This document shows, piece by piece, positions 55,967 through 64,000 of a stretch of DNA of 64,000 nucleotides. The stretch covers positions 95,332 to 159,331 of the forward strand of contig CAYWKU010000006.1 in NCBI GenBank assembly GCA_964459325.1. Reading direction: 5' to 3'. The translations under genes and the position numbers were made by a program. The notes under the pieces are model-generated. The model saw only the letters and a list, made by a program, of their open reading frames with translations. It was not told the DNA's origin and made no database searches. Source of the stretch: CAYWKU01 sp964459325. Lineage in GTDB: Bacteria; RBG-13-61-14; CAYWKU01. Positions within the stretch are counted from its first letter, which is position 1, and every line of letters starts with the position of its first letter.

Positions 55967-56362
55967 ATGGAAACCGTAACCGTAAAAACAAAATCCCGCG
56001 AGCAATTGGTAGACGTTACCGGCCAGGTGCGCAAGGTCGTGGGCGCCAGCGGGGTTAAGGAGGGACTGGTTGTATTGTACGTGCCTCACACCACGGCGGC
56101 TGTCACAATAAACGAAGGCGCCGACCCCGACGTGGCCACCGACATCAACTCCGGCCTGTCTTCGGTGGCGCCCCGCAACGCCCGCTGGAAACACATGGAA
56201 GGAAATGCCGACGCGCACGTCAAATCCTCCCTCATCGCTCCCACCATACACCTTATAGTGGAAAAAGGAGACATCGTGCTGGGAACGTGGCAGAAGGTTT
56301 TCTTTTGCGAGTTCGACGGGCCGCGCTCGAGAAGGATGTTCGTGAAGGTAATCGAAGGCTGA
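55967..56362 (+). CDS. YjbQ-family protein (secondary thiamine-phosphate synthase type)
   Basis: 131 residues. Whole length matches the UPF0047/YjbQ family: MEGN..H segment HMEGNADAHVKSSLIAPTIH, YVPHTTAAVTINEGADPDVA with the conserved His-Thr-Thr and Asn-Glu, and GDIVLGTWQKVFFCEFDGPR near the end. Members show weak thiamine-phosphate synthase activity, but their physiological role is not established. It has the start codon 98 bases from the divergent MJ0042 gene. Single-gene unit. Confidence 0.92.
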   Translation: METVTVKTKSREQLVDVTGQVRKVVGASGVKEGLVVLYVPHTTAAVTINEGADPDVATDINSGLSSVAPRNARWKHMEGNADAHVKSSLIAPTIHLIVEKGDIVLGTWQKVFFCEFDGPRSRRMFVKVIEG

Positions 56363-56576
56363 ATTACATTCGGAAGATTTCCCCCTGTCCCGCCTGGCCC
56401 AACGGCTCTGGAGGTTCAATTTTACCTCCTTTTTACTCTGTATCTTCCAGATTCACGTCTCAGTTGACTTGATAAGGCATGAAAGCGTATAATTCCGGCA
56501 AAGCTTTCCGCTCGGAAGCGCATGCTAAATCGAGTACCGGTTCGGCATGCTTTCATCCGGACGGGGTTTTAAAACG

Positions 56577-57950
56577 ATGAATCTCAGCTCTGAAAATCCG
56601 TTCATCCGATTGTTTCTGATTACAGTGCTCGTGCTTGCGTTGGTAAGGCTGGCGGGTTTTACCGTCAAGTTCGGCAACGAAAGCCTGCAGATGGATTTTT
56701 CGGCTTATTACACCGCCGGTGAAGCGTTGAACCACGGCCTTTCGCCGTATAAGAATCACATCACCCACGAGCCTCCCATCTGGGACGGAGTTAGTTACTT
56801 CACCCACGGCCGGTTTTTGTATCCCCCCCTGGTGGGACAGTGTTTCAGACCCCTGGCGGCACTTCCTTACGGGGTGGCGAAACATTTGTGGAACCTGTTT
56901 TCCCTCGCGCTGCTGGTCATATCCATAACAATAGCGTTCAGTATAATAAAGCCCGAACTCGGCGCCGAATCAACTCTATTGTGCCTGATTTTCATCGCCC
57001 TGTTTCATCCGTTGATAGCTCACCTGGAGCGGGGCCAGGTCGACCTCGTAACCCTTGCGCTGCTGATGGGCGCCGTTAAACTGATGCCCGGCAACAACAG
57101 GAACAAAATCCTGTCGGGGATTTTATTTTCCCTTGCCTGTTTAATAAAACTTTCATGCGGCTTTATAGCTCCGTTTCTGCTTCTGCGCAGGAAATGGAGA
57201 GTCCTCGGGGGGTTCGTAATCGGGGGGGCGCTGATACTGCTTATATCGCTTTCGGTCAACGGCCCCACCAAAATCGGCGACTACTTATTCAATCAAATGC
57301 CCCGCATAAGCGCCTTTGCATCCTGGGGAACTCCAAAGATGGAACTGCCCAGGGAGGTGTTCGAGAAGCATCTGGGAGAAATCAGCCCGCCTTTCACTTT
57401 AAAAAACGGAGAGGTATATAAAAGGGCCTCTATGAATTTCGCCGTTAACGCCAGCCTCTCCAAGGCCCTGTTCCGCTCCGCCATAAATAACCGAATCCCG
57501 GCGCCGTTATCCACCCTTTCATTGGCCTTGTGCGTGCTTTTTTTCATACTGATGTGGCTCTGGCAGGACAGATATTTCAAACCGGCCCGCTCCAGCCTTT
57601 CAATCCGGGGAGAATTCTTATACTGGCAAACGGTTATGCTCATCATCCTGATGTCCGGCCCGTTTACGTGGCTGATGAATACCGTATGGCTTCTTCCCAT
57701 GATAATATTCGTACTCGCTTACGCCGAAAGGCCAGGAGACAGGAAGTTCGCCGTCAACCTCTGCTTGTGCGCCGTTGCCCTGTTTTTAATCGGGATACCC
57801 GACAATCAGAGTTTTTCCCTGTTGACCCCTTACAAGGAACACCTCATGAAATCGAAAACCGTCTTCGGGGAGATTCTTCTGCTTATATCCTTATTATTTA
57901 TGCTCAAAAACTTCGCTGTGGCCGAACCGGCGGAAAAAGCTACAGAGTAA
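56577..57950 (+). CDS. GT87/DUF2029-type membrane mannosyltransferase-like protein
   Basis: 457 residues, about ten helices: FLITVLVLALVRLAGFTVKF, the external loop MDFSAYYTAGEALNHGLSPY (the D-F-x-x-Y-Y-x-A-G motif of GT-C enzymes), FLYPPLVGQCFRPLAALPYG, LERGQVDLVTLALLMGAVKL and LIKLSCGFIAPFLLLRRKWR. This is the layout of polyprenyl-phosphate-sugar-dependent GT87 enzymes (DUF2029). It should transfer a sugar on the outer face of the inner membrane. ATG 56577 is chosen over 56547; neither has a good ribosome site. Convergent with the phosphodiesterase gene at 58000. Confidence 0.82.
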   Translation: MNLSSENPFIRLFLITVLVLALVRLAGFTVKFGNESLQMDFSAYYTAGEALNHGLSPYKNHITHEPPIWDGVSYFTHGRFLYPPLVGQCFRPLAALPYGVAKHLWNLFSLALLVISITIAFSIIKPELGAESTLLCLIFIALFHPLIAHLERGQVDLVTLALLMGAVKLMPGNNRNKILSGILFSLACLIKLSCGFIAPFLLLRRKWRVLGGFVIGGALILLISLSVNGPTKIGDYLFNQMPRISAFASWGTPKMELPREVFEKHLGEISPPFTLKNGEVYKRASMNFAVNASLSKALFRSAINNRIPAPLSTLSLALCVLFFILMWLWQDRYFKPARSSLSIRGEFLYWQTVMLIILMSGPFTWLMNTVWLLPMIIFVLAYAERPGDRKFAVNLCLCAVALFLIGIPDNQSFSLLTPYKEHLMKSKTVFGEILLLISLLFMLKNFAVAEPAEKATE

Positions 57951-57999
57951 CCCGTACCATGCTCCGCGCCGTCGAAAAACCTCTTTTCCGGCGGGCCCG

Positions 58000-59454
58000 T
58001 CAGTCCAGGTATCCCAGGCTTCTCAATTTTTCCCGCACTTGCTTATCCGTGCGTTTTCCGCTTTCCGAAGGCTCGGGCAGATTGACCGGAAGATACGGAT
58101 AGCCGTCAACGTACTGCAACTCGCCCCCGCCCGTTGCAAGCGGCTCACACGGTTCGCCCTGAAAGTACCGGGCGAGCGGCAACCGGAGCCACGAGAGCAT
58201 GGTGGGGGTAACGTCCACTACGTGGCAACCTTGGACAGAAATGTTGTGAGGCAGCCTTTCGGGCTCAACCCGGCCACCCGGCTCGATACCCGGCCCCTTT
58301 GCATAAACCGAGGCGTATCGCTTGTGCACGCCGGAGATGGCTTTTTCCGGCTCACCCGCCCGGAAACCGTGGTCGCTGACCACCATGACATAATCGTTCG
58401 CCCCCGAAAGAGCAAACAGCTTTCCGAGCATCCGGTCGGTGCGGGCATAGTACTTTTCTATCACTCCACCGGCTACTTCAACCGCCTTTTCGGGCACATT
58501 AGAAAACTTTTCCGGTTCATAATATCTCCAGAAATGATGGCTTACCCTGTCCAGGCCTTTTAAATAGACGATAAACACGTCGGGCTTTACTTTCTTGTGC
58601 AAATATAGAGCCGTGTTCAATCGGAAATCGTCTTTGGCCAGCGCGATTTTCAGATTTTTTATCGGCTTGCCCAAGTGCCACAGTTTTTTTTCCCTTATCT
58701 CGGTTATTTGGTCAGGAGAAGCCGCTAAATATCTTGCAAGCCGCTCAGCTCTTATATCTTCTCCCGCCTTGGCGAACTTGTAAATTTCCCGATACAACTC
58801 CGGAGGAAAGGTTATTTTCTCCCTCTCCAAGTCAGGGGGTTGTTTCAATCCCTTTTGTGAATAATCGGCGAGAGACAACCTTGTCCTGTTCGTGACTAGC
58901 GCTCCGTTTACTTTCCCGGCGGGCCACGCTGTCCAGTAACACGCGACCGTCACTTTCAAGCCGAAAGCGGAAGCTATTTCCCACAGTGCCGGAAATCGCC
59001 GATGGGCCGCGTTGGCGGGCATTTTGCGGCCGGATACCGGGGTTTTCAAAAGGTAGGTTTTTATGCCGTGGCTGTAAGGAAAAACCCCCGTGGCCGCGGT
59101 AGTCCATATAGCGGGGGATATGAGAGTGGGCAGGGTTTTCAATTTCCCGGAAGCGCCTTCCCGGGCCAGTTTTTCGAGGTGCGGCATTTTGCCCCGGCCC
59201 ATCAACTCGGATGCCAGGTCAAAAGAAAGACCGTCAACGCATATCAGAAACACCTTCTTGCCCTGCCACGAGCTGTCCTCATCGTATAAACCCTTTGCGT
59301 CGAGTTTTGCTCTCGCTCGATTTATTTGTTTTTCCGCTATTTCCGGGGAAACGTTAGTTACTTCGCGGGGCAAAAACACTAATGCTGCAAACGCCACAAG
59401 AGCGCATAGTATCAAAAGTATCAGGAGAACCCTTTTCCCGGTTTTGCCGCTCAT
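58000..59454 (-). CDS. Type I phosphodiesterase family protein (AP superfamily) with C-terminal LGYL tail
   Basis: 484 residues. A signal anchor (VLLILLILCALVAFAALVFL) places it outside the inner membrane. Catalytic landmarks: VFLICVDGLSFDLASELMGR, LISPAIWTTAATGVFPYSHG with Thr in the nucleophile segment, FIVYLKGLDRVSHHFWRYYE and MVVSDHGFRAGEPEKAISGV. The distal metal His is in GVHKRYASVYAKG. It ends KQVREKLRSLGYLD, the tail shared with the small protein at 5353, the APS-kinase-like protein and the sulfatase-fold protein. It is a sixth AP-superfamily hydrolase of the window, counting the sulfatase-fold protein, and not adjacent to the others. The substrate is unknown. Confidence 0.87.
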   Translation of the reverse strand: MSGKTGKRVLLILLILCALVAFAALVFLPREVTNVSPEIAEKQINRARAKLDAKGLYDEDSSWQGKKVFLICVDGLSFDLASELMGRGKMPHLEKLAREGASGKLKTLPTLISPAIWTTAATGVFPYSHGIKTYLLKTPVSGRKMPANAAHRRFPALWEIASAFGLKVTVACYWTAWPAGKVNGALVTNRTRLSLADYSQKGLKQPPDLEREKITFPPELYREIYKFAKAGEDIRAERLARYLAASPDQITEIREKKLWHLGKPIKNLKIALAKDDFRLNTALYLHKKVKPDVFIVYLKGLDRVSHHFWRYYEPEKFSNVPEKAVEVAGGVIEKYYARTDRMLGKLFALSGANDYVMVVSDHGFRAGEPEKAISGVHKRYASVYAKGPGIEPGGRVEPERLPHNISVQGCHVVDVTPTMLSWLRLPLARYFQGEPCEPLATGGGELQYVDGYPYLPVNLPEPSESGKRTDKQVREKLRSLGYLD

Positions 59455-59519
59455 AAGCTGTAAGTTATCCCCCCGATTCGGGCTCAGCCACCTTTAGTTA
59501 ACGACAGTTATTGAGCTAT

Positions 59520-60287
59520 TTAAGCCACCGCGCCGCCGTCTATGGGGATAACGGCCCCGTTGGTGTAGCTGGCGGCATCGCTGGCCAGGTACAGCACCGC
59601 GCCCACCATCTCCTCCGGCTGGGCGTGGCGTTTCATCGGAATTCCCTGCATGGCGGCCTGATATATCATGTCCGTCTCGATGAGCACCTTCGAGAACTTT
59701 GTTTCGGTAAGACCCGGGCAGACGGCGTTGCTCCTGACCCCGCGGCCTCCGAACTCCTTGGCGAAAGCCCCGGTCATCATAATCACCGCCGCCTTGGTCA
59801 TCCCGTACACCCCTTGCATGGGCGGAGCGCTCATTCCGGCGATACTGGCCACGTTAACTATATTCCCGCCGCCCTCCTGCTCCACCATGCGCTTTGCGGC
59901 GTTCTGGGCCATGAAGAAGTACCCGTTTACGTTGACCTCGAAGGTTTTCTTGAAAAGTCCTTCGTCTATACCCAGAAGGTCACCGAAGTAAGGGTTGGTG
60001 GCGGCGTTATTTACCAGCACGTCCAGCCTCCCGTAAGCCTTGTCCACCTTTGCGTAAAGCTCCTCTATCTGGTCGAGCTTGCCGGTGTGGCACGCTATCG
60101 GCGTCACCTCGCCGCCCGCCGACTTTATTTCCCCGGCGACTTCGTCGAGAGTCTCCTGCTTGCGGCTGGATATGATTACCTTGGCTCCCTTTTCCGCAAA
60201 TGCGGCCGCGATGGCCTTTCCGATTCCCCGGCTGGCGCCGGTGACGATAACCACTTTATCCTTCACATTAATATCCCATTGCGACAT
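59520..60287 (-). CDS. Short-chain dehydrogenase/reductase
   Basis: 255-residue NAD(P)-dependent SDR: cofactor motif IVTGASRGIGKAIAAAFAEK, LVNNAATNPYFGDLLG (NNA motif), catalytic Ser in NIVNVASIAGMSAPP and Tyr/Lys in VYGMTKAAVIMMTGAFAKEF, and the C-terminal PEEMVGAVLYLASDAASYTN plus GAVIPIDGGAVA. Arg after Thr-Gly-Ala-Ser suggests NADP(H). AGGGAGGT upstream of the ATG. It is like FabG-type and glucose-dehydrogenase-type SDRs; the substrate cannot be told. Confidence 0.93.
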   Translation of the reverse strand: MSQWDINVKDKVVIVTGASRGIGKAIAAAFAEKGAKVIISSRKQETLDEVAGEIKSAGGEVTPIACHTGKLDQIEELYAKVDKAYGRLDVLVNNAATNPYFGDLLGIDEGLFKKTFEVNVNGYFFMAQNAAKRMVEQEGGGNIVNVASIAGMSAPPMQGVYGMTKAAVIMMTGAFAKEFGGRGVRSNAVCPGLTETKFSKVLIETDMIYQAAMQGIPMKRHAQPEEMVGAVLYLASDAASYTNGAVIPIDGGAVA

Positions 60288-60387
60288 TTGAGCGAACCTC
60301 CCTTTCTATTTCAGGACGCTGAAAGAATAAATCAAACGCCCCCGTTCCACAAGGGGACGAGGTTGCACAAGGAGAAACGCCGTCATG

Positions 60388-60470
60388 CCGATAATGGTAG
60401 GCCCGGCACTCCTGCCGGGCATTCATGACAGTGGAATGCGCGACATGAGTGTCGCGCTTACCATCAAAGT
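60388..60470. repeat. Two GTAG-type hairpin repeats
   Basis: GGTAG + GCCCGGCACTCCTGCCGGGC (60395-60420) and GCGCGACATGAGTGTCGCGC followed by TTACCAT (60437-60465), a facing pair in inverted orientation like the pairs at 41.8 kb. They lie in the region downstream of the truncated nuclease-like gene. Confidence 0.8.
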
Positions 60471-60499
60471 GGGGGACCATACGGATTGTTAAATCCGGT

Positions 60500-60948
60500 A
60501 AAAACCCGTATTGTGTCCCCAGATTTGCAATGCATGCGGCACTTCGTGCGGCTTGGTCATATCCAGGAGCATTTTTCACACCCGGTGACAGATTACTTCC
60601 TAGTTTAGCTTCAATCACAATAAACTGCTTAGCCTCCTTTGATAAGGTGGCTTCGGCTTTGTTGTTCAATCCGATATCGAAATGTCCGATGATACCATCA
60701 GCATGAGTATGCGACTCGGCTCTATTGTCTCCTCGGTATTCAGGTAGAAATGGAGATCTTAATCGAGCCTCGGAATACCATTTTGCTTCTGAAAAAAACT
60801 TAAGCTGATGAGCTGATTGACCATTTTGTTTAAACCAATCGAGCGTCAGCCGAAGCAACCATCCTTCATTGTAAAGTTCAGTTGAAGGCATTATTGCTTC
60901 CTGACTATCTTCACACTTTGCCAACAATTCTGATATTTTTTCAATCAT
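60500..60948 (-). pseudogene. Truncated restriction-nuclease-like gene, 3' end replaced by repeats
   Basis: From the ATG at 60948 about 135 codons look like a real protein: MIEKISELLAKCEDSQEAIM, NEGWLLRLTLDWFKQNGQSA, FSEAKWYSEARLRSPFLPEY and QFIVIEAKLGSNLSPGVKNA. The E-A-K after a hydrophobic strand is reminiscent of PD-(D/E)XK nuclease cores, though a D in the expected place (HADGIIGHFDIGL) is only suggestive. After PGYDQAARSAACIA the frame runs into the AATCTGGGGACACAATACGG repeat at about 60510-60535 and then through hairpin repeats to a stop at 60268, so the natural C-terminus is lost. Its original role is not known. Confidence 0.6.
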
Positions 60949-61257
60949 CAAGCTTACCCTTTCTTCTAAAATTTGGGAGCACTGAATTTGCGGAATTTGC
61001 GGATTTTTTCGGGAACCCTCACCCCGCCTTTTCGACCCCCTCGGCCTTTTCAATCAGAGCGCGCCGGGTGGCCCGGACGTTACACGTCCGGGTTGCTTTG
61101 GCAACAAGAAATCTTTTCCCCTTGATTTTCGGCTCTTACGAGTTGCCTGCTTTTTATCGATGCAATACGATTAATCCTCTTGTCCCTTACGAAATCTGGG
61201 ACAAATCTGGGGACACAATACCAAATCTGGGGACACAATACGGGTTTTTGCAAACCC
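60949..61257. other. Gene-free region with repeats and a copy of the PHP gene's 3' end
   Basis: Contents in order: an AT-rich tract and GGAATTTGCGGA duplications (60980-61005), a diverged copy of the last ~15 codons of the PHP gene (61013-61066), the GTGG + CCCGGACGTTACACGTCCGG hairpin (61069-61095), and two and a half copies of AAATCTGGGACACAATAC-type repeat (61195-61250; the full copies read AAATCTGGGGACACAATAC). No gene seen. Confidence 0.7.
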
Positions 61258-61923
61258 TCACCCCGCCTTCCCTACCCCCTCCGCCTTTTCGATTAAGGCG
61301 CGGGCGTTTTCGAGGGCAGTGGCGATTTCCTTCTCGGTCATGCCGGCGCCGAGGCCCACTTTCTTCTGTATGTCGGGTGTCATGATGTCCGTCGGCGAGT
61401 GGGCGTCGCTGTTGATGACGAGCGGCGCTCCGGCAGCCCGGGCAGCCGCCAGCACGTGCCCGTTGGTCAGGCAGTGGCCCTTCCGGTAGGTAATCTCGAT
61501 CATCACCCCCGCCTCGGCGGCCAGGACGGCGTCTTCTTCGGTAATCAACCCGGGATGAGCAAGAACGTCCGCTCCGGCTTCGATGGCGGCCCGGTTGGTG
61601 CCGGGAGCCACCGGCTCGGCAAGCGTTTCCCCGTGCACAACCACAACCGCCGCGCCCAGCCGGCGGGATTTTTTAACCAGCGACTCCAGTAGCTCGGGCG
61701 GATTGTGGGTCAATTCAATCCCCGCCACGGCCTTGACACCGAAAGGCTCACCCACGTCCCGGCAGGCGCGTGCCACGCGGGGTATTATAAGCTCGAGGTT
61801 GGAAGAATCGGCGTGGTCGGTGATGGCCAGCCCTTCGCAGCCGGCGTAAGCCATCCTCCTGATTATTTCCGCCGGTATAAGCTCGCCGTCCGAAAATACC
61901 GAATGCACATGCAAATCAATCAT
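61258..61923 (-). CDS. PHP-domain phosphoesterase-like protein
   Basis: 221 residues, compact PHP domain: MIDLHVHSVFSDGELIPAEI with the H-x-H metal site, GLAITDHADSSNLELI, AGIELTHNPPE, VVHGETLAEPVAPGTNRAAI, DVLAHPGLITEEDAVLAAEA and LVINSDAHSPTDIM. These cover the expected metal ligands, so it should be an active metal-dependent phosphoesterase. Annotators often call this group 'histidinol-phosphatase-like', but the substrate is uncertain. It lies upstream of repeats that contain a copy of its own 3' end. Confidence 0.9.
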   Translation of the reverse strand: MIDLHVHSVFSDGELIPAEIIRRMAYAGCEGLAITDHADSSNLELIIPRVARACRDVGEPFGVKAVAGIELTHNPPELLESLVKKSRRLGAAVVVVHGETLAEPVAPGTNRAAIEAGADVLAHPGLITEEDAVLAAEAGVMIEITYRKGHCLTNGHVLAAARAAGAPLVINSDAHSPTDIMTPDIQKKVGLGAGMTEKEIATALENARALIEKAEGVGKAG

Positions 61924-61973
61924 CTTTCAAGCCCCGCAAAAAAGTCAATTATTAATGAAAACAGGAGCTTACA

Positions 61974-62036
61974 GACAAGGGGCTTAAGCCCCTTGTCTAA
62001 ACCCCCTGCCTAAACCCCTTGCCTAAACCCCTTTTC
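61974..62036. repeat. Palindromic repeat, ACAAGGGGCTTAAGCCCC family (copy 8), with 13-base tandem tail
   Basis: Perfect palindrome at 61974-61997 followed by three imperfect copies of TAAACCCCTTGCC (61998-62035). The tail looks like repeated slippage on the right arm, mirroring the left-arm expansion at 36296-36384. Confidence 0.88.
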
Positions 62037-62048
62037 TGTCTTGTCCGT

Positions 62049-62573
62049 TCACATCTTGTACTTGGAGAAATCCTCGGGGTCGAGGTCTTCGAGGATTTCG
62101 GCCCACTTGTCCTTGTTCTCCTCGCTGAACGACGGCAGGTTCTTGGAGTCGAGCTTCTGGGACTTGTCGATAACCCGCCGATGGACGAAGATGGGCGATT
62201 CGGTACGCAATGCAAGGGCGATGGCGTCGCTGGGCCGTGAGTCAATCTCCATCACCTGGTCGCCCACTCTCAACTGGAGAACGGCGAAGAAGGTGTTATT
62301 TCTCAGGTCGACCACTTCAATCCTGTCCACGCTTGCGTCCAGAAGGCCGAGAATGTTTTTGAGCAGGTCGTGAGTAAGGGGCCTGCTGACTTCCACATTT
62401 TCGAGCTTCACGGCAATGGCGCTGGCTTCCACCAGTCCAATCCATATCGGCACCGTGTGCTTCTCCTCCTCGTCCTTGAGGATGATGATGGGCACGTTGG
62501 TGTGTGGGTCGAGCATGATGGCGCCCACTCGCATACGCACCAGGTCGGTTTCGCCGGTTTTGTCGTCAGTCAT
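62049..62573 (-). CDS. DUF151 bifunctional-nuclease family protein
   Basis: 174 residues. Full-length DUF151 pattern: RVGAIMLDPHTNVPIIILKD, EEKHTVPIWIGLVEASAIAV, SRPLTHDLLKNILGLLDASV, FFAVLQLRVGDQVMEIDSRP and SDAIALALRTESPIFVHRRV. Family members are described as bifunctional nucleases in plants and bacteria; the bacterial role is not well defined. It starts within the miaB stop (4-base overlap), the common arrangement of these two genes in many bacteria, so it is translated with MiaB. Confidence 0.92.
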   Translation of the reverse strand: MTDDKTGETDLVRMRVGAIMLDPHTNVPIIILKDEEEKHTVPIWIGLVEASAIAVKLENVEVSRPLTHDLLKNILGLLDASVDRIEVVDLRNNTFFAVLQLRVGDQVMEIDSRPSDAIALALRTESPIFVHRRVIDKSQKLDSKNLPSFSEENKDKWAEILEDLDPEDFSKYKM

Positions 62574-63892
62574 GAGATTACCTCCCCTTCAAGCGAATGC
62601 CGCAGTGCCCGGACAACCCTTACCTCCACCGGCTTGCCCGCCGCCAACTCGCCGGGCACATGAACCGGCAGGTTGGTGCGGGTGCGCCCTGTGGTACGGT
62701 TGGCGCCGTGTTTGCTCGGGCCTTCCGGCAGCACTTCGACGGTTTTCCCTTCGTATTCCTGCATTATTTCACCGCTTATCCGGTCTTGAAGTTCCTGCAA
62801 CTTTCGGAGCCTTTCCGCCCTCACCTCGAGCGGCACGCGGTTTTTCATTTCCATAGCGGCGGTACCCGCCCTTTCCGAATAACGGAACGAATATGTATTA
62901 TGATAACGCACTCGGCGGATTAAGTCGAGGGTTTGTTCAAAATCTCCTTCGTCTTCGCCAGGAAAACCTACGATAAAATCGGAAGAAAGGGCGATATCCG
63001 GCCCATTTTCCCTCACTTTTTCCACCAGTTCCAGATAGCGCTCGCGGCTGTAACCGCGCTTCATGGCCTCCAGCACCCTGTTCGAGCCTGCCTGTGCGGG
63101 AAGGTGGAGGTATTCACAAATCGCCGGATTTTCGGCGATTTCCTGTATCAGGCCGTCGGAAAAATCCTTCGGATGGCTGGTCACGAACCGCACCCGGCTT
63201 ATTCCTTCCACTTCCGAAACCATCCTCAAAAGTTCAGGGAAATCCGGCCCGGCTCCGACGAGGTCGAAGCCGTAAACGTTTACGTTCTGGCCCAGCAGGG
63301 TGACTTCCCTGACGCCCGAATCCGCCAGCGCCTTCACCTCGTCCAGTATATCTTCCGGCCTCCGGCTTACTGCCGGGCCCCTCAGTCCGGGGACGACGCA
63401 GTAGGCACAGAAGTTCGAGCAGCCGGTCATGGCCACCACGAAAGCGGTGGGCGAAGCCGGGCGGGGCCGCTCGCGACCGAAAAGCCCGTCGCCGGCGGTG
63501 GCGGCTTTCATATCGGTGGCGCATACCCGCTCCCCACCTTCCGTGACGGCGCCTATAAGTTCCGGCAGCCGGTAAACGCTCCGGGTACCCACGACCATAT
63601 CCAGGTGGGGCACTCGCTTGAGCAGCTCTTCCCCTTCCTGCTGAGCCACACACCCGGCCACCGCCAGGAGCATGCCGCTCCGCCTTTGTTTTAGCCGCCG
63701 ATAGCGGCCCAGTTCGCTGAACACCTTATGCTCCGGCTTCTCGCGAACCGAGCAGGTATTGATAACAACCACATCCGCCGCCTCACCGCCGATGGCGGGC
63801 TCATAGCCCATACCCTCCAGCAGGGCGGCCATCCTTTCGGAGTCCCGCTCGTTCATCTGGCAGCCGAAGGTTCTTATAAAATAGCTTTTCAT
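62570..63892 (-). CDS. miaB: tRNA-2-methylthio-N6-dimethylallyladenosine synthase
   Basis: Radical-SAM methylthiotransferase that modifies A37 of tRNAs reading UNN codons. 440 residues in the standard order: UPF0004 domain with FIRTFGCQMNERDSERMAAL, VINTCSVREKPEHKVFSELG and AVAGCVAQQEGEELL (three Cys for the auxiliary cluster); radical-SAM C-x3-C-x2-C in MTGCSNFCAYCVVPGLRGPA; VTLLGQNVNVYGF; SDFIVGFPGEDEGDFEQTLD; and a C-terminal TRAM domain (MQEYEGKTVEVLPEGPSKHG). Complete and typical. First gene of a two-gene unit with the DUF151 protein. Confidence 0.96.
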   Translation of the reverse strand: MKSYFIRTFGCQMNERDSERMAALLEGMGYEPAIGGEAADVVVINTCSVREKPEHKVFSELGRYRRLKQRRSGMLLAVAGCVAQQEGEELLKRVPHLDMVVGTRSVYRLPELIGAVTEGGERVCATDMKAATAGDGLFGRERPRPASPTAFVVAMTGCSNFCAYCVVPGLRGPAVSRRPEDILDEVKALADSGVREVTLLGQNVNVYGFDLVGAGPDFPELLRMVSEVEGISRVRFVTSHPKDFSDGLIQEIAENPAICEYLHLPAQAGSNRVLEAMKRGYSRERYLELVEKVRENGPDIALSSDFIVGFPGEDEGDFEQTLDLIRRVRYHNTYSFRYSERAGTAAMEMKNRVPLEVRAERLRKLQELQDRISGEIMQEYEGKTVEVLPEGPSKHGANRTTGRTRTNLPVHVPGELAAGKPVEVRVVRALRHSLEGEVIS

Positions 63893-64000
63893 ACTTATAT
63901 TTATGATAACAACTGTCCGCCACCCGGTAAACGACGGGAGGGTTTCCCAAGCTTCCCGCTTTAGGTAAGTGAAAAAGCACCAACTGGGTGTAATACTTAT

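Noticed and set aside
60268..60500. C-terminal 75 codons of the truncated nuclease-like frame
   Set aside because: They are read through hairpin repeats and the neighbouring gene's promoter side, with no protein-like pattern.
1..64000. tRNA, rRNA or prophage genes
   Set aside because: I looked for tRNA-like cloverleaf ends, rRNA and phage structural or integrase motifs and found none.

Overview
The window is a 64 kb piece of a draft scaffold. A run of exactly 100 N at 29114-29213 is an assembly gap. The genome is moderately GC-rich and the bacterium is Gram-negative: it has a TolC-like outer membrane protein with an RND pump, lipoprotein signal peptides, and surface-glycan glycosyltransferases. 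The combination of MJ0042 zinc-ribbon protein, sigma-54 activator, DUF362 protein, many alkaline-phosphatase-superfamily enzymes and arsenic genes resembles Desulfobacterota-like lineages or candidate phyla. That placement is inference; no rRNA or other phylogenetic marker is present. I see no tRNA, rRNA, CRISPR array, intact transposase or prophage.

Layout. (1) 1-17 kb: the 5' part of a transketolase gene, two GT2 glycosyltransferases, then a long minus-strand surface-glycan cluster. In transcription order this is UDP-GlcNAc 2-epimerase, two GT4 enzymes, a type I phosphodiesterase, an APS-kinase-like protein, three more phosphodiesterase paralogues, a small ribbon-helix-helix-like protein, an Oxa1/DUF106-like membrane protein and a GT9 enzyme. 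(2) 17-29 kb: a copper/silver resistance module. A histidine kinase and an NtrC-type regulator sit beside two sigma-54 promoters, each preceded about 70-90 bp upstream by the palindrome TGTAGAATATTCTACA. One promoter drives small periplasmic/regulatory genes (a Tyr/Pro-rich protein, a receiver-only protein, a His/Asp-rich protein); the other drives cusC-cusB-cusA. (3) 28.6-38.7 kb: moaE broken by the gap, then a minus-strand arsenic island reading arsR, acr3, arsM, a permease, small proteins, a DGC protein, arsE-like, arsF-like, arsG-like, DUF169, an AhpD-like protein, a cupin and a YeeE/YedE transporter. (4) 39-42 kb: a sulfatase-fold membrane protein and coaE. (5) 42-48.8 kb: a complete trpEGDCFBA operon preceded by a Trp-rich leader peptide and an attenuator-like hairpin. 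(6) 48.8-64 kb: DUF362 protein, membrane glycosyltransferases, YdcF-like protein, MJ0042/DUF3426 protein, YjbQ, another phosphodiesterase, an SDR, a truncated nuclease-like gene, a PHP protein, a DUF151 nuclease and miaB.

Intergenic DNA is full of short palindromes of several families. The commonest, ACAAGGGGCTTAAGCCCC..., occurs at about eight loci and has been captured into gene ends: it supplies stop codons for arsM and cusC and lies against the start of the GT9 gene. A second class has hairpins introduced by GTAG/GTGG whose stems differ between copies in a compensatory way, as in REP elements. The least expected features are the two-promoter sigma-54 metal regulon, and a short C-terminal R-x-L-x-x-L-G-Y-(I/V/L) tail shared by four proteins of unrelated fold.
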